NCBI GenBank assembly: GCA_039182515.1
Contig: JBCDCE010000056.1
Location: 1-27,425 of the forward strand
Origin: JBCDCE01 sp039182515
Lineage (GTDB): Bacteria; Pseudomonadota; Alphaproteobacteria; Rhodobacterales; Rhodobacteraceae
DNA: 27,425 nt
Direction: 5' to 3'
The notes under the pieces were generated by a model, which did not search any database, was not told the DNA's origin, and saw nothing but the letters and a program-made list of their open reading frames with translations. Both the position numbers and the translations under genes were made by a program. Shown one piece after another: positions 22,506 to 27,425 of this stretch. How positions within the stretch are numbered: the first letter of the stretch is position 1; each line of letters begins with the position of its first letter.

Positions 22506-24686
22506 TTAACGTTTCATCAGCGCACGCGCTGCGTCATTGATGCTTTTCCTGGATGGAAGTGTTGCACCATAGGCGGGGCCTGTTGCGATAAAGCTGTCGT
22601 CAGCAGTCACACGCGCGAGTTTGGCCTCCGTCGTTTCAGACAAATAGGCCATTACGCCTTCGGCAACGCCGCCTGTGCGCCGAGTTTCGTCCACCACCAA
22701 AATCCTGTCTATCGAACCCAGGGCTTCTGTCAGGCTTTCTTGAGGCAATGGCGACAACCACCTGAGATCAATAACCCTTGTTTTTATGCCATCAGCCTCC
22801 AAACCGGGCCGACATTGCTCTGACAAAAAGACCCCATTGCCGAACGTAACGATAGCCAAATCCGTGCCAGAACCTCGTTGGCCCACTTGTAAGAAGGCTG
22901 CTCTTTCTTGTTGTTCAGGATAGTTTGTCAGCCATTTGCAATCACCGTCTTGGAAAAGATCCCGCGTGGAATAGAGAGCGATGGGTTCGACGAAAGCAAC
23001 AATGCGTTGCTCTTCGCGTGCCAAACGGACGGCCTCACGGAGCAACATTACAGCCTCCGCGCCTGTGGAAGGCACAACGCTGATCAGCCCGGGAATGTCG
23101 CGCAACACGGCCAGGGAATTATCGTTGTGGAAATGCCCGCCAAAGCCCTTTTGATACCCAAGCCCGGCAATGCGAACCACCATCGGATTTGTAAATTGGC
23201 CATTTGAAAAAAAGGGCAGGGTGGCTGCTTCGCCGCGCAATTGATCTTCTGCATTGTGTAAATAGGCCAGGAATTGGATTTCTGGTATGGGCACAAATCC
23301 ATTTTGAGCCATGCCTATCGCAAGCCCCAAAATGGACTGTTCGTCTAACAATGTATCAACGACTCGTCTTGCGCCAAACTTTTGCGAGAGATTTTGTGTT
23401 ATGCCGTAGACGCCCCCTTTGCGGCCGATATCCTCTCCCATCATGATCAATTCTGGGTGGGTCGAAAGAAGATCCGTCAATGCCCAATTGAGCAATTTGG
23501 ACATTTGTCGAGGGCCTTTGTCCTGTGCGCGTTTCCTTTCGCCAGGCGCCTTTTTTTTGACGTTTGAGCCTTTGGGAGGGGTGTTCTTCCGCGAGGGTGG
23601 AACGATGCTTTTTTGAACGTCTTGGCTTATCGCGAGACGGGGTTCACGCGGGATTTTTTTGGCCAGTTTGGCAACATCTTCACATGTTTGAAGATAGATG
23701 TTTAAGGCGTTTACAGATGATAAAAATCCAGCTTCATCCAGGAGTCGTACTGAATTCAGCAAGGGGTCATTCGCCTCATCGGCGGCAACTTCTGATCTCG
23801 GTAAATAACTGGTCGCAAGATCTGCGCCCGCATGCCCATAGAGGCGAACGCATGTAAAATGCAAAAAAGCGGGTTTTCGGCGCTCTCGGACATAGGATGC
23901 CGCGCGCCTTGCGGTTTCAAACGTTTCAAAGATGTCGAGCCCGTTACATTTGAAGTAGGCCAAGCCAGGTCGATCTTTAAAACTCGCTTCGATCCAACCT
24001 TTCGGAGTTTTTGTGGAAATACCGATGCCATTGTCTTCGCAGCAAAACAACAAAGGTAACGGCAAAGATTGCGTGCTGGTCCAACTGGCTGTGTTGAAAG
24101 CACCTTGGGCTGTTGAATGATTAGCGGAAGCGTCACCAAAACTGCATAATATGAGTCCATCGTCTTCCAGTGTCGCATGTTCAGGGCGAAAGGAGCGCGC
24201 AGCATTTATGCTATATGCCGCGCCCAGTGCTTTTGGGAGGTGGCTTGCAATCGTTGAGGTTTGCGGTGGGATGTTAAGGCGTTTTGATCCAAGCACCTTG
24301 TGGCGCCCCCCAGAAATCGGATCAGTTTTTGCGCATGCAAATGACAGCAACATGTCCCAAGCGGCATCCGTATATTTTATTTGAGCGCTACGCGCGATTT
24401 GAAAGGCAGCGTCTCTGTAGTGGAGAAAAGCCATATCTGTTGGGCGCAAGGCCAAAGCAACCGCGGCCATTCCCTCGTGTCCAGACGATCCAATTGTATA
24501 AAAGCCTTCGCCGCGCGCCTGCATGAATCTACTCTCACGATCCAAAGCTCGTGAAAGGCATGTAGAACGATAAACGCTCAGTGCGTCATTCAATGACAAC
24601 CCAACTTTAGGAGGAAGTCCTGCAGGAAAGCTCCGGGCGGTTACCCGTTCAACGAAGGATTGATGAACACGGGTCGCTGGATCCAT
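22506..24686 (-). CDS. Fused E1 alpha/beta thiamine-dependent 2-oxoacid dehydrogenase-like protein
   Basis: A 726-residue protein in which an E1-alpha-like half (about 1-345) is joined to an E1-beta-like transketolase half (about 395-726) by a Lys/Pro-rich linker (around KNTPPKGSNVKKKAPGERKR). The thiamine diphosphate motif is FGDASANHSTAQGAF with CCEDNGIGIST, so the usual GDG reads GDA. The beta half shows MMGEDIGRKGGVYGIT, EIQFLAYLHNAEDQ, HFHNDNSLAVL and VVDETRRTGG as in branched-chain E1-beta. Such enzymes decarboxylate a 2-oxoacid and transfer the acyl group to a lipoyl E2, but neither E2 nor E3 lies nearby. Its substrate is unknown. The upstream oxidoreductase gene (89-base gap, same strand) may be in the same operon. 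Confidence 0.85.
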   Translation of the reverse strand: MDPATRVHQSFVERVTARSFPAGLPPKVGLSLNDALSVYRSTCLSRALDRESRFMQARGEGFYTIGSSGHEGMAAVALALRPTDMAFLHYRDAAFQIARSAQIKYTDAAWDMLLSFACAKTDPISGGRHKVLGSKRLNIPPQTSTIASHLPKALGAAYSINAARSFRPEHATLEDDGLILCSFGDASANHSTAQGAFNTASWTSTQSLPLPLLFCCEDNGIGISTKTPKGWIEASFKDRPGLAYFKCNGLDIFETFETARRAASYVRERRKPAFLHFTCVRLYGHAGADLATSYLPRSEVAADEANDPLLNSVRLLDEAGFLSSVNALNIYLQTCEDVAKLAKKIPREPRLAISQDVQKSIVPPSRKNTPPKGSNVKKKAPGERKRAQDKGPRQMSKLLNWALTDLLSTHPELIMMGEDIGRKGGVYGITQNLSQKFGARRVVDTLLDEQSILGLAIGMAQNGFVPIPEIQFLAYLHNAEDQLRGEAATLPFFSNGQFTNPMVVRIAGLGYQKGFGGHFHNDNSLAVLRDIPGLISVVPSTGAEAVMLLREAVRLAREEQRIVAFVEPIALYSTRDLFQDGDCKWLTNYPEQQERAAFLQVGQRGSGTDLAIVTFGNGVFLSEQCRPGLEADGIKTRVIDLRWLSPLPQESLTEALGSIDRILVVDETRRTGGVAEGVMAYLSETTEAKLARVTADDSFIATGPAYGATLPSRKSINDAARALMKR

Positions 24687-24775
24687 AGCGCTAATTACTC
24701 AGAGTGGCCTTCACACAAACTATGAGGCGATCCACCCCTTTTGCCAAGGCGGAGTTTTATCATGTCTCAGTTGTT

Positions 24776-25741
24776 CTATGGTTTTACGAGGGCTACGCAC
24801 CTATCTGCGAGATCCAAAGATGCAATCCCATCTTCTATTCCAGGGACGTTCTTATCTCCATCCAAGACAAAGCGGACAAAGGCATCCCACTCATTTCGGT
24901 ATGCCTGAGCGTAGCGCTCCAAGAAAAAATGCATCGGTTTTTCTAAGCGAACGCCAGACTCCGTGGCTGTAATGACGGTTGTCTCGCGCATATTCTCCGC
25001 AGCAACCAGCCCTTTGGATCCATGGACTTCAATGCGCTGGTCATATCCGTATCGTGCGCGCCTCGAGTTTGTGATGCTCACGAGCTTGCCGCTTTTTGTC
25101 TTCAACGTAACAACGGCGGTGTCAACATCCCCAGCTTCACCAACCGCGGGGTCTACCAAAACTGAACCCATGGCTGAAACGCTGTCAAATGTTTCGCCAA
25201 CGAGCCACCGAGCAACATCCAAGTCGTGTATCATCATATCGCGAAAAAGACCGCCAGAAACTTTAATGTAGTCGATGGGCGGTAGACCTGGATCTCGGCT
25301 GAGAATGGTGACCATTTCAACATTCCCAATGGTACCGTTGTCGATTTGGGCTTTGAGCGTCTGAAAATTTGGATCAAATCGGCGGTTAAATCCCAGCATC
25401 ATCGGAACCGGGTGCTCTTTTAGGTGTGATTCGACGTCTCGTACGCGCGATATATCTAAATCAATTGGCTTTTCGCACAGGATGGCTTTTTTCGAGCTGG
25501 CTGCTTTTTCAATCTGATCCGCATGCCTATGGGTCGAACTTGCGATAAGAACAGCGTCTATGGATGGATCAGCGAACATCTCATCTTCACTCATCACACG
25601 CGCGCCAACTGTATCAGCGAGCTCTTGGGCAGCATCTTGAATAGGATCTACCACAGCTGCCAAAGAACTGCGGGGGTGTGCAGCGATGTTGGGCGCATGA
25701 ACCCTTCCAATCCTACCCGCTCCAAGTAGTGCTACTCGCAT
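24776..25741 (-). CDS. Inositol 2-dehydrogenase-like oxidoreductase (Gfo/Idh/MocA)
   Basis: A 321-residue NAD(P)-dependent oxidoreductase. The N-terminal Rossmann motif is ALLGAGRIGRVHA (residues 4-16), followed by the family signature CEKPID (about 92-97), GFNRRFDPNF and GGLFRDMMIHDLDVARWL with the catalytic Asp/His pair. The pattern matches bacterial IolG (myo-inositol to 2-keto-myo-inositol), but no other inositol-catabolic gene is in the window, so another cyclitol or sugar may be the substrate. The start has GGGAGG 7 bases upstream. It is likely cotranscribed with the fused E1 gene that follows it. Confidence 0.85.
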   Translation of the reverse strand: MRVALLGAGRIGRVHAPNIAAHPRSSLAAVVDPIQDAAQELADTVGARVMSEDEMFADPSIDAVLIASSTHRHADQIEKAASSKKAILCEKPIDLDISRVRDVESHLKEHPVPMMLGFNRRFDPNFQTLKAQIDNGTIGNVEMVTILSRDPGLPPIDYIKVSGGLFRDMMIHDLDVARWLVGETFDSVSAMGSVLVDPAVGEAGDVDTAVVTLKTKSGKLVSITNSRRARYGYDQRIEVHGSKGLVAAENMRETTVITATESGVRLEKPMHFFLERYAQAYRNEWDAFVRFVLDGDKNVPGIEDGIASLDLADRCVALVKP

Positions 25742-25844
25742 ATGGCGCCTCCCTCGTTTCCATTGACCTTGCTTTAGTCAATATTCCCATAGAGAGGAAC
25801 CGAAAACACTGTTGGTTTTAAAAGCGGACATCAAGTTGATGTGC

Positions 25845-26615
25845 TTAGCAATCGCTGACCCAAACTTCCACTCTTCTATTGGCAGCAAGCGTGCTCGGAA
25901 TGTTCTTTAAAGGCGCAGTTTCACCCAGTGATACAACTTGTTGAATTCTTGCTGGGTTGTCGAGAAGCGCTCGCATTTGTACAGCGACCGACTGAGCGCG
26001 TTTGAGGCCTATAGAATAGTTGACTGCCTCAGACCCAGAGCTGTCGGAATGGCCTATGAGTTTGATGCATGTGTATGCCAGAGGTTCGATCTGCAGTAAT
26101 TTCGCGGTTGTTTTGATTGTATCCAAAGAGTGTGCGTTAAGTCGGCTACCACCTTGTTCGAACCCAATCAAACCGCTGCTTTGGGTGTCGATCAGCGCCA
26201 GGCTATTGGCGTTGAGCTGCGTTTGCTCTGCAAGCGGTTCAAGCGGGACCGCTTTCACATCAGAGGGCCCTTGTAGAGCCGCTGTCAAATTCTCTAAGAG
26301 GGAACTCAAGGCTGTATTTTCGGTGCGCGCAACAGGCGTTGTAGTGCCCAGAGGTGAATCAGCCAGTCTATCTTTACGGCCAAGAGCACGGTAGCGCGTT
26401 TGCAGTAACGCAATTCGATCTTCCACCGAAGATGTCCCGGTGTCCGAAGTGCTTTGATTAGCTGACAAAAGGCTCGCGCAATTCTCGGTAACAGTGTCGG
26501 TCAATTCAAAAATCTGTTCACAAAGCACACGGCGCTTTTCCGATACGTCCGCGTTCACTTGAAAAGCAATACTGCTAAATATACCAAACGCGAGCCAGTA
26601 AAAAAGAATACGCAT
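25845..26615 (-). CDS. OmpA-domain cell-envelope protein
   Basis: A 256-residue protein with an N-terminal signal peptide (MRILFYWLAFGIFSSIAF, cleavage likely after VNA near residue 22), a Ser/Thr-rich middle part and a C-terminal OmpA-like peptidoglycan-binding domain (about 148-254; FEQGGSRLNAHSLDTIKTTA, LIGHSDSSGSEAVNYSIGLK, AANRRVEVWV). There is no lipobox Cys, so it is more probably periplasmic or outer-membrane associated through peptidoglycan. Start ATG has AGGAGG 7 bases upstream (26623-26628 on the complementary strand). Transcribed singly and divergent from the acyltransferase gene; the pathway is unknown. Confidence 0.88.
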   Translation of the reverse strand: MRILFYWLAFGIFSSIAFQVNADVSEKRRVLCEQIFELTDTVTENCASLLSANQSTSDTGTSSVEDRIALLQTRYRALGRKDRLADSPLGTTTPVARTENTALSSLLENLTAALQGPSDVKAVPLEPLAEQTQLNANSLALIDTQSSGLIGFEQGGSRLNAHSLDTIKTTAKLLQIEPLAYTCIKLIGHSDSSGSEAVNYSIGLKRAQSVAVQMRALLDNPARIQQVVSLGETAPLKNIPSTLAANRRVEVWVSDC

Positions 26616-26755
26616 GATTGAACCTCCTAGGACCCTCTAAAAGGCAAACAGTTAAAACAACGTAATAGAACGACTGAATTTTTCTTCTGTTAATTTAGCT
26701 AATTATTGAGATTCGTGAGCAATATGACTGCCAGGTACTTGGGAGGCAGTTCGAG

Positions 26756-27425
26756 TTGAGTAACGTGAGAATGGACTGGCTAGACGCGCTAAGAGTTGCG
26801 GCAGGTCTATCTATGGTTGGATTACACGCAACCTCTGATCCAAACGGTCAGGCCTGGCCTGCGTATGATCTAGATCAAAGAGTATTTCCAATTTTACTTC
26901 GTACAGTACTTTATTTTGCCCGAACGGAGCTCTTTATTATCATTTCTCTGTTTCTACTTATAATTTCACTTGAAAACAAGCCAATAAGCTACAGGAAAAC
27001 TACTTTAAAAATTAGTAAAAAGCTCATCCCTCTATATCTCTTCTGGTCAATATTTTTCATATTTTTTTCGTTGATCAAGGCAAGCTATTTTGGATATCTA
27101 GAAAACTATACAGAAAAGTTATCAGACCCTATCTTTATCGCTAGGATAATTTTTCTGGGCGAGGGTAAATACCACCTGCATTTTATCCCTACGCTTTTCA
27201 TAATAGTCCTCGCATTCCCAATATTCAAAATTGCTTACAAAAGACCCGCTTTTGCACTATGCGCAATTCCGTTACTTTGCTCAAAACAATATCTTGATGA
27301 GTATGTCTGGAAGTATCTCTGGGACCATCCTGCTTTACCTTGGGCGGTAAGGTCAATAAAAGTAACTATCTACTGCTCCTATGGCTTTTTTGCTGCAGCA
27401 ATGGCAGGTATATGGCAAAATCAAA
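26756..27425 (+). CDS. Acyltransferase-3 family membrane protein (partial, cut by window end)
   Basis: An open frame of 223 codons that runs off the window. It opens SNVRMDWLDALRVAAGLSMV followed by GLHA, matching the acyltransferase-3 (OafA/NodX-like) N terminus with Asp-x-x-Arg and a His at the end of the first helix. Several strongly hydrophobic segments follow (for example ELFIIISLFLLIISL and LYLFWSIFFIFFS). Such integral membrane enzymes O-acylate surface glycans or other carbohydrates. The start is taken as TTG at 26756 because GGAGG (26742-26746) is 9 bases upstream; GTG at 26765 or ATG at 26771 are alternatives. The gene is visibly richer in A+T than its neighbours, suggesting transfer. 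The C-terminal part is not in view. Confidence 0.8.
   Translation, partial: MSNVRMDWLDALRVAAGLSMVGLHATSDPNGQAWPAYDLDQRVFPILLRTVLYFARTELFIIISLFLLIISLENKPISYRKTTLKISKKLIPLYLFWSIFFIFFSLIKASYFGYLENYTEKLSDPIFIARIIFLGEGKYHLHFIPTLFIIVLAFPIFKIAYKRPAFALCAIPLLCSKQYLDEYVWKYLWDHPALPWAVRSIKVTIYCSYGFFAAAMAGIWQNQ

Overview
The window looks like a chromosomal stretch from an alphaproteobacterium, most likely of the Rhodobacterales/Roseobacter group. This is inferred from the protein flavour (malate thiokinase, serine-cycle genes, TTT transporter, sulfonate-type acyl-CoA chemistry) and mid-range G+C; no rRNA or other marker gene is present to confirm it. No tRNA, CRISPR array, transposase or integrase was seen.

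Bases 1-180 hold a striking inverted repeat (36-base arms, one mismatch) with a smaller perfect hairpin nested inside. Its right arm runs into the 3' end of a LuxR-type regulator (minus strand) with a degenerate receiver. Divergent from the regulator is a tight plus-strand operon at 1036-6676: class V aminotransferase, malate-CoA ligase subunits (mtkA, mtkB), hydroxypyruvate/glyoxylate reductase (hprA) and serine hydroxymethyltransferase (glyA), closed by a strong terminator. A second, canonical serine-glyoxylate aminotransferase (sgaA) follows on the minus strand. Together these are a large part of the serine cycle (glycine + C1 to serine, to hydroxypyruvate, to glycerate, and malate to malyl-CoA). 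Malyl-CoA lyase, PEP carboxylase and glycerate kinase are not in the window.

Bases 7948-17556 form an organic-acid or sulfonate module. A large FAD/Fe-S 2-hydroxyacid dehydrogenase is translationally coupled to a TauE/SafE-family anion exporter. Converging on these is a minus-strand operon tctC-tctB-tctA, then an acylating aldehyde dehydrogenase resembling SauS and an AMP-forming acyl-CoA ligase resembling SauT. The best reading is uptake of a small carboxylate, possibly sulfoacetate, then CoA activation and reduction to the aldehyde. The product would enter central metabolism through enzymes encoded elsewhere.

Bases 17781-21710 are a compact lasso-peptide (RiPP) gene cluster: a B2-type transglutaminase-like leader protease on the minus strand, then on the plus strand an HPr-kinase-like kinase, a PqqD-like recognition protein (B1), an asparagine-synthetase-like cyclase (C), and a 51-residue precursor peptide found by reading the sequence, followed by a strong terminator. 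The precursor ends in Ser, the residue known to be phosphorylated by the kinase in paeninodin-type clusters. I see no exporter or isopeptidase.

The right end (21715-27425) has an isolated phage-tail-collar-domain protein, a fused E1 alpha/beta thiamine-dependent dehydrogenase, an inositol-2-dehydrogenase-like Gfo/Idh/MocA oxidoreductase, an OmpA-domain lipoprotein-like or periplasmic protein, and the start of an A+T-rich acyltransferase-3 membrane protein cut off by the window edge.
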